A stretch of DNA of 64,000 nucleotides from Tenrec ecaudatus (GCF_050624435.1 NC_134539.1:119395525-119459524), one strand, 5' to 3'. Positions 49,226 through 62,114 are shown, counted from the stretch's first letter. Made by a program: numbers and translations. Notes: a model not told the origin generated them from the sequence alone.

Positions 49226-51164
49226 GGGGTCTAGCCAAGAAGCAAGTAAACAAACAAACAAACTTATTTCTAACTGTTAGAAAGCGTTCTCCTGCATAAT
49301 GAGACGCTTAACAAATCTGGAGTTGACTGGGGGAGATTCCCAGCAAGAGGTAGTGAAAGTCCCTCTCCGGGCTTCAGTGACACAGCCAGGCAAAGTGTAA
49401 ACTGCTCACATGCATGGCGATGACGCCCCGGGTCCTCGGGGCTGGGCCGGCTTCTTTCGCCTGGAGCCTCAGTCCCCAGCTGAAGTGCTCCTTGCAACCG
49501 GCTAATGTTTGCAGGCGGAAGCCAGCTCTCTCTGTAAGGACCAGGGGTGGTGACGGGAAGCCTTGGGGGTGGGGGTCAGGGTGCGGGGGGGGGGGGGCTG
49601 TGCTTCTGTTGCTCTTCTACCTCCCAGAATGTTTCAAGTTCTCAGGTGCACAGGGCACATTCGCTTCTGTTCTCAGCCAAGATGCTTTTGATAGAGGACT
49701 CCCCCCCCCCCTTTTCTTTTCTCAGTTACATTTCCTTTGATTTTCATCAGAAAACCAGTTTGTGGGCTTCCCTGAAGTATCATCCACCCTCCACTCCTGG
49801 AGTCAAGAATGTTTACCGTCGCCCCTGCAGGCCCGTCTGTGTTTCTCCTCCTTGGAATTGGGCCCCTAGCTCCGCAGCCTGGCTAGGAAGGGATGTGGAA
49901 TTCGAAGCAGCCCAGTATGTAAAGGGATTTATTTCATCCGCCATCAGTTTTTTCCTCCCAAGGCTTTCCGATTTTTTTTTTTAATCTCCTAAACTCCGGG
50001 AAAGCATCCATCCTTCTCCCCTGAACGGAGAGGCGGCAGCAGCGGTAGCCTCGTGTTACACGTGAGGAAGCCAAGGCAGCAGCAACAGCGTTTTGGAAGC
50101 TTCGGTTTCTGGAGTTGCCAGTTCGAAGCCCGGGGTGAGGGGTGGGGGTGGGGGGTTCTCTCATTCTTTTGTCCCAAGTGAGTTTCTCAGAAGTCCGCCA
50201 GATTGTCCTCAAGAAAAGGGATTCCTCTTTAGACCTGGATGGGGAGGAGGGGCGGGAGCTATAAGGACACAGCCCTCCGGCTCCGTGTTAACATCCCCTC
50301 TAGTCTGCTCTAGAATTCCTCCCACTCACCTCCCCAGCCTCAGGTTTTGGTTTCGTGGGAAAGCTGCAGACTCTACAGGCATGGCTGGGTCACTTTGGGA
50401 AGAGCCTTCCCGCGCTTTCTCCTACACTCCCTCCTCCCGGAGTTTAAATTCCCGGTTTTCAGACGGAGCCAGTCGGGCCGCCTGGCTCTGCTCTGCGTGA
50501 GGTTAGGAACACAGGGGAAGAATGTGTGTGGCAGAGGGCTGACCGCTTGAGTAATGTTTACTCTCTTCACGGCTGGGACACTGCTCGCTGCCACTGGCAG
50601 AGGTCCACCAGCTGGAGGGACATTCCTGCATTATCAGGGATGGCTTCAAAATGTCAAGGGTGAAAGGCATCCCACCAGATTCAGGGTGCAGTTCTTAGGC
50701 CCCCATAAAGGGACCCCAGGTTCAGTGCCAGAGGTCACACGGAGACAAGCGGAGCCGCACCCAGCTCAGCCCCATGATCCCCCACCAGTCACCTCCTCAT
50801 CTCACCAACAGAGCCATGCTGGCTAGGCTGCCTTGGTTGCCCTGATGTTTACCCAGTAATTCCTCTCCCAAGAGAACTCAGCTTTTCTCGGGCATTAATC
50901 GATTCAGTGACCATTTGGCTTCTGAGACAGGAAGCTCTGTAAACACATTTTACACACCGAAATGCCCAGGCCCGGAATCGTCAGAATTAAGGCAAAAAGA
51001 GAGAGGGATAAAAATGTGGAGAGGCTGGGGCTTCACTGACCATGTCTACAATTTGATTGGAATGCAGGTGTCCTGCCAATTCAGCTCTGATTCCATATTA
51101 TTATTCAAAGAAACAACACCTGACCCGCTGCTATCCAGGAGGTTCTATTTATGGCAAGCTACCT

Positions 51165-51330
51165 GTTAGAACTGTCCTACCATAGGGTTTCCACAATGGT
51201 CGTGTTCACAGAAGCAGGCTGCCTGCCGCATCACGCTTCCGTGAAGTGACTGGGGGCCGGGGGGGGGGGTGTCGAACTGCTGACCTTTCAGTTAGCAGCC
51301 AAATAATTTAGCCACTCTGTCACTATGTCC
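51165..51330 (-). repeat. Diverged AfroSINE-like SINE
   Basis: GAACTGCTGACCTTTCAGTT and the following TTAGCCACTCTGTCACTAT are recognisable head sequence; the left half is degraded. Confidence 0.65.
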
Positions 51331-53089
51331 TGATCCAAATACACATCCTGAAAAGTCACCGAATGATGTAACTTGGAGTTAAGTAAGCCCACGGGGCTTA
51401 CAGGGCAAACGGGGTTAAGGGCGTAATATTCTAAAATGTCAGGAAGAAGAAGATAAGGATCGAATAACAACAGCAGCACCGTTTTACACCTGCTGGGGGG
51501 TTAGGACGTACAGAAATCCTGTACAACAATAAGCCTGCACTTTACCTTGAAAACGCCCCGACATTTGCCTGGGGGAGCAGACGTCAGGAGAGCTGCAACT
51601 TGTGAGTGCCTGAGAGGAGGTAGACGGAGGGTGATCCGACATCCAAAGAAACATTTAACTCCAGGTGTGGATGGATGGTGGCTTGGGACACACACAGTGA
51701 GCTGAGGGAGCTGGTCGCTGTTTGAGGTATGTGTGCGTGCGTGCATGTGTGAGCACACACACACAGGCAAGCACATACATGCACGTTCCATGTATTCGTG
51801 TGAGGCTCCATTCAACTGGATGTGGATTTCAGCAGTCACCCACTGTTTCTCACAGAGGCAATCTCTCCTAAGCAGATACAAACCGTGCATGAAACTCACA
51901 TTGTTCCCTAAGATAGCAATAGAATTAGAGCAGATTGGTGTTGTCAAAACAAGTGGGACAACAGGACTGACTGTAGGCGTGTTGTCTCTTTCTGTTGGGT
52001 TGACACTCCTCGCTCTGGGGCATGGGTATTCAAAGCAGCTGCTGTCCTGGGCTTTCATTCAATAGTGACAGTGACAGGTACTTGGTTGAGCTCTGAGGAT
52101 GCACCGTGGAGTAGGAAATAATCTCTTCCTTCGAGAGGAAGAGCGAAGCAAACATCTCTCATTAGCGCATTACAGTACAGGGGGACTCCTGCTTTTAAAG
52201 AGTTGATCAGGATGTAAATGACAAGGATGGAGCCGTTGCTTCAAGGAAGAATCCAGGGACACTCAGAGAGGCAGTGACTAGAGAAGAGGAAGCGCTGCCC
52301 AGGCAGAGGGAATGGCATCAGCAAGGGCACAGAGGCCGGCAAGGTTAGAGCCTGTTCTAGGAATGGCAGGCACTTTGGTGCACCTGGGTGGGATCTGGTG
52401 GCAATTGATGGCAATAGGGCAGATTGCGGTCCGGAAAGCGGATTCAGCCTAAGGTGTTGGGACTTTTCCAGGAGACAGCAGCGGTGCTCCAGCAGGGCAG
52501 CGGGGTGGTCAGATTTGGGATTAGAAAGAAATCGAGGCAGTCAAGTGCAGGGGTTCCTGGATGGGGGCTAATACAGGAAGGCAAGACAGGGATGGTTGTT
52601 TTGAGAATTGTAATTCTTCCGTTGCTTTACATTCTTCTGACCGCTTGAACGGCCTAGAAACGAAATGATTTGTCTCAGTCCCACGTGCTGTCAGGAATTC
52701 AGAAGTAACCCTATGCCATGTGACCGAGGCCTGGAACAGATGAAAGGAGGTGACCTCCTCACCCAGGCCTGCCGACTCCAGTAGAATGTCTTCTGCCTCT
52801 GTCCACACGACGGTACTCTATTGATCAGGAGGCTGAAGCTCACCCGGTAAATGGATGGTAGAGCTCCCCCGGTTCATGGTGGGTCATAGGCCAGTGAGTA
52901 GTGACATCCAGGAAATGGGTAGAAGGCATATGGCCACCTTCTGGTGGTTTTATTTCTTCCAGGGTCCTCGGTGACTATGCACATAGTTCCTCTGCCCAGT
53001 CAGCATTTAACCAGAGTCCTTGGCATATGTTGGGTCTTCAGAGCTTGCAATGATGGAGGGAGAAGGGAAGATGCCACCCCACTGCCTCT

Positions 53090-53145
53090 TAGCATAGGCT
53101 CCCTAGCACACTGCCTGGTACATAGTAGGTGCTCAGTTAAGTTGT
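53090..53145 (+). repeat. L2-like 3' end remnant
   Basis: ACTGCCTGGTACATAGTAGG followed by TGCTCAGTTAA is the classic L2-type 3' phrase. Confidence 0.6.
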
Positions 53146-53199
53146 TGTGAACTCAGCCTCCCTCAACATACGTTTCAGACAAAGACGAAAGTCAAACTC

Positions 53200-53440
53200 T
53201 CTCCACCATCAAGCCCATTTTTGACGCCTAGCAACCCTGTAGGCAAGAGTAGAACTGGTCCTGTGCGTTTCTGAGTCCTGCCCTTGTGGGTTTCTGAGGC
53301 TGTAAATCTTTAGGGAAGCGACTGTAAATGTGTACAGGAGTAGAAGCCCCCATCTTTCTCCCACAGAGCAGCTCAAGGTTTTGAACTGCTGACCTTGTAG
53401 TTAGCAGCCCAATGTATAACCCGCTCTTCCACCAGTCTCT
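53200..53440 (-). repeat. AfroSINE-like SINE with internal duplication
   Basis: The body segment TTTCTGAG(T/G)C occurs twice, at 53268 and 53291, lengthening this minus-strand copy. The head end is GTATAACCCGCTCTTCCACC. Confidence 0.85.
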
Positions 53441-53474
53441 TAAGACCCATGTCAGAGGAGCCCATGTGTCTTGA

Positions 53475-53645
53475 ACAGCTGTTAAGTGCCAAACATGGGC
53501 CGAAGGCTTTCCTGTCTATTAACTCATTCAGTCTTCCTGACAGCCTAAGGGGTGGAGATGATTAAATCCAGGGAACTGAAGTTCAGGTAGGTCAAGTGAC
53601 TTCCCGGAGGTCACACAGAATAAAGCCAGGATTTAAGCCCAGGTC
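53475..53645 (-). repeat. MIR-like SINE
   Basis: TTAACTCATTCAGTCTTCCT, then CAAGTGACTTCCCGGAGGTC and GATTTAAGCCCAGGTCATCT are the typical MIR core and flanks. Confidence 0.8.
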
Positions 53646-54099
53646 ATCTGGTTTTAGAGCCTGCCCACTTCGCACTCCACTTCCGTGGCGTGAGTTTGCG
53701 AACCTCACAAGGACTTGGCCTCTCCTTCCTCTGACAAGAACACCTGTTTCTGGGCCCTAGCCAGCAGACACCTTGTGATGCACCCTCCAGCCTGTAGGAC
53801 AGCTGGACGATGACAGCAGCCCCCTCGGGGTGCAGAGCGGTGGCCACATTCCCAGTGAGAGGAGCATCACTGGCAAGGGTTCCGGGTGAACGTGGAGCTG
53901 CCGAGCTGCTGAGTTGGCGCATGCCCCAGGCCCTCTCCGTGCAGCCGGAAGCCATAAGCAGTGGCAAAGCTGAGGTTCCCAACAGGCATGCCCTGATTGC
54001 CAGACAGGACTCTTCCACCTTAGTCTGGGGGGTTCATGTCTACCCCTCTCACAGGGGCCCCTCTGTCTTAAACTGAGCACCACCACCATCATATCTCTT

Positions 54100-54400
54100 A
54101 CAGAAAGACCTTCTGCGGGGAGAGGGGGGAAGCAAAAAATAAAAAGCTAGAAAACCACAGCCGTGGGCGATGCTGCCTGGATCCTAACAAATGGCTCTTG
54201 ACTCTCTCCTGCCAGGCCCCTTCTATAAAGAAGCCTTTTGTTTCCCGTGGATATCCTTGGTTAATTATTTTTAAATAAATAATTACGTAGTTGGTGGTAG
54301 GGGAGAAGCTTCCCTGTGACCCATATTTGATCATCAGAGGCCTGGCCCTCTTCCTGCAGCCAAATTAAATAGGCTAGATCCAGAGACTGTTTGACTTGAG
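54100..54400. promoter_or_regulatory. Repeat-poor block with HNF1-like site
   Basis: GTTAATTATTTTT at 54260-54272 agrees with the HNF1 consensus GTTAATNATTAAC at the first ten positions. An AT-rich homeodomain run follows to about 54290, while the flanks are ordinary in composition. Autoregulation is possible, but this is motif evidence only. Confidence 0.4.
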
Positions 54401-54825
54401 ACCGAATCGATGAGGGGGACAGGCTGGGAGGCGAAAACACCCCACACTCCCAGCGTTATCACCACTCTCTCAGGAAAGCAGAGCATCGTGGGGAGGTAAA
54501 CAGCTGGTCAGAGCGCCTGAGGAGGCGGGAGGAAAACAGGGTGATGTCCACGTCTTCAAAAAGGAACGGCCAAGAGGACAGTGACCAGGGCTCCCTCCCA
54601 AGCAGCAGTAAGGTCTCCGGGCACTGCTCTCTACTGAAGGGGATGCTCGTTGAGTGCTTCAATTCGCCCTAAGTTGTCTAGAATTTTAGGGGAAATAGCT
54701 TGGGGTCCACCCCTTACCCTAGCTCTCCCCTTCACCCCAGTATCCCCACAGATAATTATAGCTATAGGGCTTTATAGATATTATGTCTCATACAAAAAAC
54801 CCAGTATAGGAAGTTTTTTCTTTCT

Positions 54826-55352
54826 TTTTTAATCATTTTATTGGGGGCTCGTACAATTTTTAATCACAATCCATACATCCATCCATTGTGTCAAGCACAT
54901 TTGTACATTTGTTGCCATCATCATTCTCACAACATTTGCTTTCTACTTGAGCCCTTGGCATCAGCTTCTCATTTTCCCCTCCCTCTCCGCTTCCCTTCCC
55001 TCATCAACCCTTGATAATTTATAAATTATTATTTTGTCATATCTTATACTGTCCCATGTCTCCCTTTACCCACTTTTCTATTGTCCATCCCCCAGGGAGG
55101 AAGTTATATGTAGGTTCTTGTAATCAATTCTCCCTTTCCACCCCACCCTCTCTCCACCCTCCCTCTAGGTATCGCCACTCTCACCACTGGTCCTGAAGGG
55201 ATCATCCATCCTGGATTCCCTGTGTTTCCAGTTCCTATCTGTACCAGTGTACATCCTCTGATCTAGCCAAATTTGTAAGGTAGAATTGGGATCATGACAG
55301 CGGGGGGAGGAAGCATTTAAGAACTAGAGGAAAGTTGTATGTTTCATCGTTG
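54826..55352 (-). mobile_element. LINE-like noncoding family, 5'-truncated
   Basis: The reverse complement of the tail (ATCATTTTATTGGGGGCTCG) through the G-rich tract complement to GTATGTTTCATCGTTG. The truncation point falls in the segment that corresponds to about 42.04 kb in the longer copy. Confidence 0.85.
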
Positions 55353-55575
55353 AGGTGCAGAAAGGGAAAAGTAATTTCCCCAAGATCACACATCTATTAA
55401 GGACAAAGTCAAGATTTGAACCTCAGTTTTTCTGGCTCCAGAACCTGTCATCTTCCCACTGCCCGTCCTCAGTGGAAAATCCCTTTTACTGATTCAAAAT
55501 CTGCCTCCCTCTTTTCCACTGGGGCTTGTTCTCTACCTTCTGCACTCATGGGGTTCAAATGTTCATCTTATAGCT

Positions 55576-55785
55576 GTTAAGGAACCCTGATAGCCTAGTG
55601 GTTACTCGCTGGACTATGATCTGCGAGGTCAGCTGTTCAAAACCACCAGCTGCTCCTCTGGAGAAAGATGGGACTTTCTACTCCTCCAGAGTTGAACAAT
55701 CTTGGAAACTCACAGGGCAGTTTTACCCCGTCTTATAGGGTCTCCATGGATTAGCATCAGCTCAATTGCAGAGAGTGATAGCTCT
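55576..55785 (+). repeat. AfroSINE-like SINE, near full length
   Basis: Head AACCCTGATAGCCTAGTGGT, body GAGAAAGATGGGACTTTCTA, and tail GATTAGCATCAGCTCAATTG. Confidence 0.9.
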
Positions 55786-57204
55786 TGGAAGCAGCCTGCT
55801 GGGAACCTGGTGGTGAATGTGAATGGAGAAAAGGACCTAATTTAATCTCATGGGATGGTGCAGATGATAAGAGATGTGCAGAAAAAAGAAGACAGGGCAG
55901 GGTAGGGGGTGTTGGTCTGGAGATGTGGAAGCCTTTGTTCTTTTTAACATCATGGCTCCTGCCCTGCCCCTACCCCACCACATGCATTGTATGGGACCGA
56001 GAACCATTGAATCCTGGTACTTTCCTACGACCAACACCACTCCCCTGAGCAGTCCCTTGAATCAAAGGATGAGGGATGTAACCAATAGAAAAGCCCAGAG
56101 AGCAAGCATCAAGCCACTTCATAGTCAAACCAATGCTCTTGAAGATTAGAACCCTACTTTAGGGTTTGTTGGTTTTTTTTCCCCTCCAGCGCTCTTAAGC
56201 TCTCATGGAAGCCTTGGGTAATATCCTTAGGAGAATCCAAGAAAAACGAGTTGTGTCTCTTCTTGGCCATTTTCATCTTAAGGAATTGGAGGCTGTTGGC
56301 TGAATTGGAGCTTGCCTGGCCCCTGGGGTGACTTTGTAGCCTCCCAGTGGGGGCAGGAGGCAGTGGGAAGGGGAAACAGACCCAGAGAAGCAATATTTAG
56401 GCCAAGGGAGAGGCAAGGCCAAATGGTTGATCCAGCCCTTCCAACCAGAGAGCATTTTGTCGACCTCCTGTGCAGGTCGGGTTGTGGGGCCATAAAACCT
56501 TTTCACCAAATCCAGAGCACGAAATGAGCACGTTGTCTTTGTAAGCGTTGGGCTGAGATATCCCGGCAGTGCCCAGTCTTGTCCTTGGCGGTGTCTTGGG
56601 TGCATCAAGAAGGACTTTGCCTCTGTAAAACCGGACCCCGGGTTCCTTGTCCTCCATCAGCCACGGGCGGGCGGCTGATCTCTGTGCAACACTTCCTTTT
56701 CCCAGAAAGCAGCCCCCTCCGCTTGGTTTCCTGAGCCAAAGGGAGGGTCAGAGAGCAGTAGGGTTGTAAACCAGACTGTGCCTCTCCCACCTCGGCAGAG
56801 CAAAAGGTAGGGTCGAAAGCATCCACACCCGACCTGTGGCTACTGACTGCCCCATCTCCTAGCCCACGGGCCTTCCCCGGGATCCCGGCAAGGAACGTGA
56901 GCTCCGGGGCTGCAGCGCGCCCCCTGCCCTGCTCTGTCTGGGTCCCCTTGCCTCTTGGATTCTGCCCCAAAAGGTGGTGTCCAGAGATTTGCACGTTTTA
57001 CTGTGACTCTCACAGAGGTCACTAGACAAGTTACTCTTCTTTGAAAAACGAGTCCCCTTTGCACCCGAGAGATAACGGACAACGTTTCCTAGACGGCACT
57101 TTTAAAAGAACTACTTGCCAGCGGAATAGAAAAGCTCACTCACTCTCAGCCCCTCACCCTAAAAAAACGGTACTGAAGTGACAGTGAGCAGCGTGCATCC
57201 ACTC

Positions 57205-57325
57205 CCGCGTCCAACCAACATTTATAGAGTAGCTACCAAGGGCCAGGGCCCTGGGAAGAGAGCAACGACCCAAACAGCCAGTGAGAACGCCTGCTCTCAT
57301 GGCGCTGACATTCTAGAGCTTGCCC
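57205..57325 (-). repeat. L2-like ancient LINE remnant
   Basis: CCAACATTTATAGAGTAGCT, then GGGCCAGGGCCCTGGGAAGA and TGACATTCTAGAGCTTG match the same ancient plan as 49.12 kb. Confidence 0.5.
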
Positions 57326-57476
57326 CTTTGGCCGAGAGGAAGCTGGTCCATTGTTCTGGGCGGACAAGAAGAGGAGGAGACAGTGTTGCTGTCTGGAAAA
57401 GAAAGAGAGCTGAGTCCGTGTCCCCGGGCCGTCTGGTGGCGCTAACTTCGCCCATTGGGTTTGTGTTGTTTTGCAG

Positions 57477-57637
57477 GTGTGCGCTACAGCCAGCAGGGAA
57501 ACAATGAAGTCACGTCCTCCTCAACCATCAGTCACCATGGCAACAACGCCATGGTGACCAGCCAGTCCGTTTTACAGCAAGTCTCCCCAGCCAGCCTGGA
57601 CCCAGGCCACAATCTCCTCTCCCCTGATGGTAAAATG
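57477..57637 (+). CDS. HNF1B: HNF1B coding exon 5: transactivation domain
   Basis: Encodes the end of codon 349 to codon 402. The acceptor is TTTTGCAG|GTGTG and the donor AAAATG|GTGAGT, so the exon ends on a complete codon. Residues are rich in Ser, Thr, Gln and His ([20 protein letters not shown]), the expected low-complexity activation region. Length 161 nt equals human. The predicted change at EVTSS is conservative relative to the human sequence as I recall it. The frame is intact. Confidence 0.96.
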
Positions 57638-58146
57638 GTGAGTACACCTGGGCCATTGTAGCTGTGCAGCTGATAAGATAAGAGGCAAAACAAACACAAC
57701 TTCTCACAAGGCCTGCCTTGAACAATGAACCATTGTAGCCCCACGGGGAGAATGGGGGCCGTCCAGAGCAGGAAGGGAAAGGTGGAGCTGGTGACCCAGC
57801 CTTTGGCGGGCAGAAGAGGTGTCCGGTTTGAACCCAGTCCATAAATCTGACAGAGCCCTGCTCTCCCTTTATTGATTGCATACCTCATAAAGGAGAGCCG
57901 GGTGGGACACTGTTTGTTTGGGGCTGCCAATGACATTTGTGTTGATAAAATGTTCATTCATCCCCCTGCCCCTTCAAGGCCTCCCGAGCTAGTTTTAGAT
58001 TTTAACCCAGAGAGTGCCTGACTTTGAAAGCCACCCCCTCTTCACCACTCTCTGGGTGCTGACAGAGACGGTCTCTAACAATCAGGGGTTCGTGGCCGGT
58101 GGACGGTATGGAGAGGCACCAAAGGACGCTGTATGCTCAGTCTAGC

Positions 58147-58322
58147 CGGAGGTTCTCAACCTTCCTAAGGCCGTGACCCTTTAATACAGTTCCTCATGTG
58201 GTGGTGACACCCCCAACCATAACATTATTTTCATTGCTACTTCATAACTGTCATTTTGCTACTGTTACGAAAGGGTCTTTTGACCCCCAAAGGGGTCGCA
58301 ATCCACAGGTTGAGAACCGCTG
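58147..58322 (+). mobile_element. SPIN-like nonautonomous hAT element (copy 3)
   Basis: Termini GGTTCTCAACC and GGTTGAGAACCGCTG, with body CAGTTCCTCATGTGGTGGTG. The left flank AGTCTAGC keeps the TCTAG target core; the right flank is not a clear duplication, so one edge may have decayed. About 176 bp. Confidence 0.88.
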
Positions 58323-58349
58323 GTCGCAGAACAAAGGGGTAGATGTAGT

Positions 58350-58520
58350 GGGGCAATGTTTGACCCAGTGAGTAAGAAGCACCACCTTTGAAGTCACCAT
58401 GACCCAAGTTCAAATCCCAGCGCCAGCACTTGCTAGCTGTGTAGCCTCGGGCATGTTACTGAAAAACCCTATGCCTCTCCATCGATAAAACTGGGGTCAC
58501 AACAGTGAGATTTGAGGGGA
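58350..58520 (+). repeat. MIR-like SINE remnant
   Basis: AAGTTCAAATCCCAGCGCCA, then CTAGCTGTGTAGCCTCGGGC and a decayed core are typical MIR sequence. Confidence 0.75.
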
Positions 58521-60159
58521 GAAGCTGTGGTGACACACGTGTGCCATGCTGCGCACAGCAAATACTCCCAAAGTGCCAGCGTCGTTGTCCTTGCTATTAG
58601 GTCAGTGTTGATCTGAAATCAAGCGCTCTGTATCTGGACCACCAACACCCAGGCGTAAGTTCAGTATACTTGGTGAGAAATAGACCGATTGACTCTTGAA
58701 TGTACAAGGTCCTAGTCAAACTCAAGTGCAGGGGTAGTGGCAACACTGGTCAGGGCAGGAAAGGGAACACTTTATGCTGTGAGTCATGCTCCGAGGGGTC
58801 TCCGGGAGGGAGGGGCACAGGTTCCCGGCTTCCCTGCTGCTGGTGGAACTGTCCCCATGCCCTCACGTTGTCTGACCCAGAGCTAGAGGGGGGTGGGGGG
58901 AGGGGAGGCAGCAGGGAGGCAGTGCCACGACAGGCTTTGACGTGTGTGCTGTGTAGGCAACAGAAGGAAAGGTGAGTCACAGGTGATCAAGTCCCTGACT
59001 CCCTAGCGGAAAAACAAAGTGTCGTTTCTGAGGCAAGAGCCCGCCCAGCTCACTCTAGTTTCAGGGGACCCAAGCCACTATGGCCGGCAGTGGTCTCTAC
59101 AGACAAAAGTGAAAGGGTGGCCCACCCCACCCCTGGAGGGGGGAGGGGGGTGTAGTGTGCATCACCACTGTCCCTCCAACCCCGCCTCTTAAGAAAGATG
59201 ACTCGGAATCACAAGAGTCACAGACAAGTCCCTATGGCATTTGAGTCACTTTGAGATCCAAACAAGTTAGGGCTAAGGACTACCCAAGGCTCCCTGGAGC
59301 AGAGGGCCCTGTGGAAGAAGTCTTGCTGTTGTGATAGAGAACGCTTTGGAAGCTTAGGCTCTGAAGGTCCTTGGGGTTTCCCTCTGAGCTCCCCACCCTC
59401 CCTTTTAAGAGGCAAGCTGCCTCACCTAGGCGGGGCTATTCCAAACCCAACCCACAGACATGCTCCCCTACCCGCCCTCCGCCAGCCCCTGTTCTGCTCA
59501 GAGCAGTAAATCACGGGCTTGATGATTGACCAAGAGCACAGTGTTAGCAAGCACCTGAAAGCTTCTCTCTGAAGACTAGTTTTTCACCTGTCTCCAACAT
59601 CTGGGCTCCTTTGTGCGTGTGCACCATCACTGGATGCTCAAATCCAAGAGTCTGTTCCCTGTGAGTGTGTGAGACGTACAGCACAGATCTTGGTCCACCA
59701 AGACAAGAGCGGGGTATGGTTCAAAGGGACTGCGGACAAGAGAGCCATGCAGTCCTGTGTTCAAGTCCCGGCTGTGTCATTTATCAGCAGTGGGTTGGAC
59801 AAATTGCTTGCCCTCAGTATCCTTGGCTGTAAGTTGGGGCATGGTGATGCTACATGGTAGGGCTGGTGTGAAGCCGGTCGCTCTGCTGTAACTCTTGCCA
59901 GGACAAGCTAAGGACATGGGAATGACGTTCTCCATGTGCTGCCTTGCGGTAGGGCAGGCTTTGGAAACAATGCTGGTCTACTTGATCTGGGCTCCGCTGT
60001 GGGGTCCCCATCCTCATACACGGGTGGCATGCATTGAAATACAGCTGTAGTCTGTGCTTATTGAACTGTGGTAAAAGTCTTTTGTCTTTCTTCTTTTTTT
60101 TTTAATTAAAAAAGCCTATACCAGATACTTCCACAGAATCAAAATAGGAGAGCCTAATG

Positions 60160-60365
60160 GTAAAGAAGGAGTCTTAATGGTGTAGCAGTTATGTGTGGGG
60201 TTGCTAACCACAGTTCAAAACCACCAGCCGCTCTGAGGGAGAAAGATGGGGCTTTCTACTTCCACAAAGATTGGCAGTCTCAGAAAGTCGCAGGGGGCAG
60301 TTCTACCCTTGTGACAGGGTCGCTGTGAGTCAGCACTGACTCCAGGGCAGTGAGTTTTGAGTGGT
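60160..60365 (+). repeat. AfroSINE-like SINE, near full length
   Basis: Clear head, body (GAGAAAGATGGGGCTTTCTA) and tail (GTCGCTGTGAGTCAGCACTG). Confidence 0.92.
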
Positions 60366-60987
60366 GAAGTGTTCCACCTTTGAGGCAGACAGCTGACATT
60401 TGATGTCAATTCCCCACTTGGGCACATTTCCTACTTTCTCTAAGCTTTCATTTTCTTGGCTTTGAAATAGGATGCTAATTCCAATCTCATAGATTGGGGG
60501 CACCTAAAGCACCCAGCATAGTGGAAGGGACCAGTAAGAAGCAGCCATTCACACCATTAAAGCGCCGTGAATTATCCTGTGAAAATCCTCCTGAAGATGT
60601 TAGCCAGTCCCCGGCTTCCATCAGTCCTAGAGGGAAATAGAATATGGCAGTTTGGGACAGATGTGCACGCCAGAGCCTAGCAAGAAAATAACAGTTTGGA
60701 TTTTAGAGTGGGAAGTAACTTGACCACAATTAACTTGACTTCCAAGCATATTAGACCAGGGTTTGCATTCTAGCTTCCTCATAATGAATCAAGTCACATA
60801 GAGTTAAGAAAGAAACCAAACCGTCAGCGTCAGCTCCCGGAGTTACTCTGCATATACTAACCAGAACAAAGAAAGAAGTCAGGCCATCTCATTTTCTCTT
60901 GAGAACCAGTTTCTTAATCTGTCACCAGGAGCCACGCGGATGGGCCTTAATTGGAGTACAATCGGAGAAAAAAAAAAAAAGCAAAAG

Positions 60988-61130
60988 TCACTATCATCAA
61001 GTCAGTGCCTTCTCATAGCAACCTGATGGGCACAGTGGAAATGCCCCCCACGAACTGCCAACCCTGTGACTCTTAATAGGAGTGGAAAGTCCTTAAAGGG
61101 AGTAGAAAACCCCGTCTTTTGCCCCCACAG
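60988..61130 (-). repeat. AfroSINE-like SINE, 3' part with short internal duplication
   Basis: Minus strand; the segment AGGAGTGGAAAG / GGGAGTAGAAAA occurs twice (about 61078 and 61099). Confidence 0.75.
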
Positions 61131-61721
61131 TCAGTGAAAGCAGCTTGCACATTGTAAAGCCTTACATCCTTACGCTGTTTTTATCAATGGCATTCGTGCT
61201 CAACTCTGACCATTAAACATGTTAGAATGACAGAGAGTGGCTTTTGGTTCCCTGACTTTCTCCCCAAAACCACTTTACCCGAGTTTGAGGCCGGGTTACT
61301 CAATTTTTTTTTTTTTATGACTCTGACATTTTGAAAAACAAGTCCAGCAAACAGGCTGGTTCTCTCTTGTTTGATGTGGCTGAATTCCTTTTTTTTTTTT
61401 AATCATGTGACCTCTAGCTCATTTCTTCTTGATGTTCAATTTCTGAAACACAAACAAATCAGTTTGGCTTCTTTCTCTCTCAGAATGACCTTGGGAGCGC
61501 TGGAGCTGACCAGATGGGCAGGGTGGGCAGTAGTGCCTCAGAGCGCTGAGCGATGAAAACTGGGAGGGATGCTCGGTATCTCAGACAGCAAATGTATCCC
61601 TAACCCTCAAGCGTGACCCAGGATCCTTATGCCATCAGGACTGTCTCGGTCAGTTCAGAATTAGGCGAGCAGTCTCTCCGTATGATTATTTTCTTATTAT
61701 CTAAAAGTTATAAGTAGTAGA

Positions 61722-62114
61722 TTGTTGTTGGTGGTAGATTCCATCAAGTTGATTCTGACTCATAACCACCCCACATACAACAGAACGAAACCCTGCCCAG
61801 TGATGCTCCATCTTCACCCGCGTTCTTATACTTGATTGAGCCCATTGTTGCAGCCACAGGCTGTATCCAGCTATCTGGTCAAGGGCCTTCCTCTTCCTCA
61901 CCGCCCCTCCACTTGACCAAACATGATGTCCTTCTCCAGGGACTGGTCTCTCCTGACAATGTGTCCAAAGTATGTGAGATGGAGTCTCGCCATCCTTGCC
62001 TCTCAGGATCATTCTGGCTGTACTGCCTCCAAGACAGATTTTTTTTCCCTTCTCCTTTTGAAGAATACTTTTAATATTCTTCACCAGCACCGTAATTCAA
62101 ACCCATCAATTATC
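61722..62114 (-). mobile_element. RTE/BovB-type LINE 3' fragment
   Basis: Recognised from TGAGCCCATTGTTGCAGCCA, GATGTCCTTCTCCAGGGACT, AAAGTATGTGAGATGGAGTC and CATTCTGGCTGTACTGCCTC, phrases I know from BovB/RTE elements of ruminants and afrotherians. In the coding (minus) sense this is the end of the reverse transcriptase region. Its tail AAGTTGATTCTGACTCATAA resembles the AfroSINE tail, fitting the idea that RTE enzymes mobilise that SINE. Confidence 0.85.
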
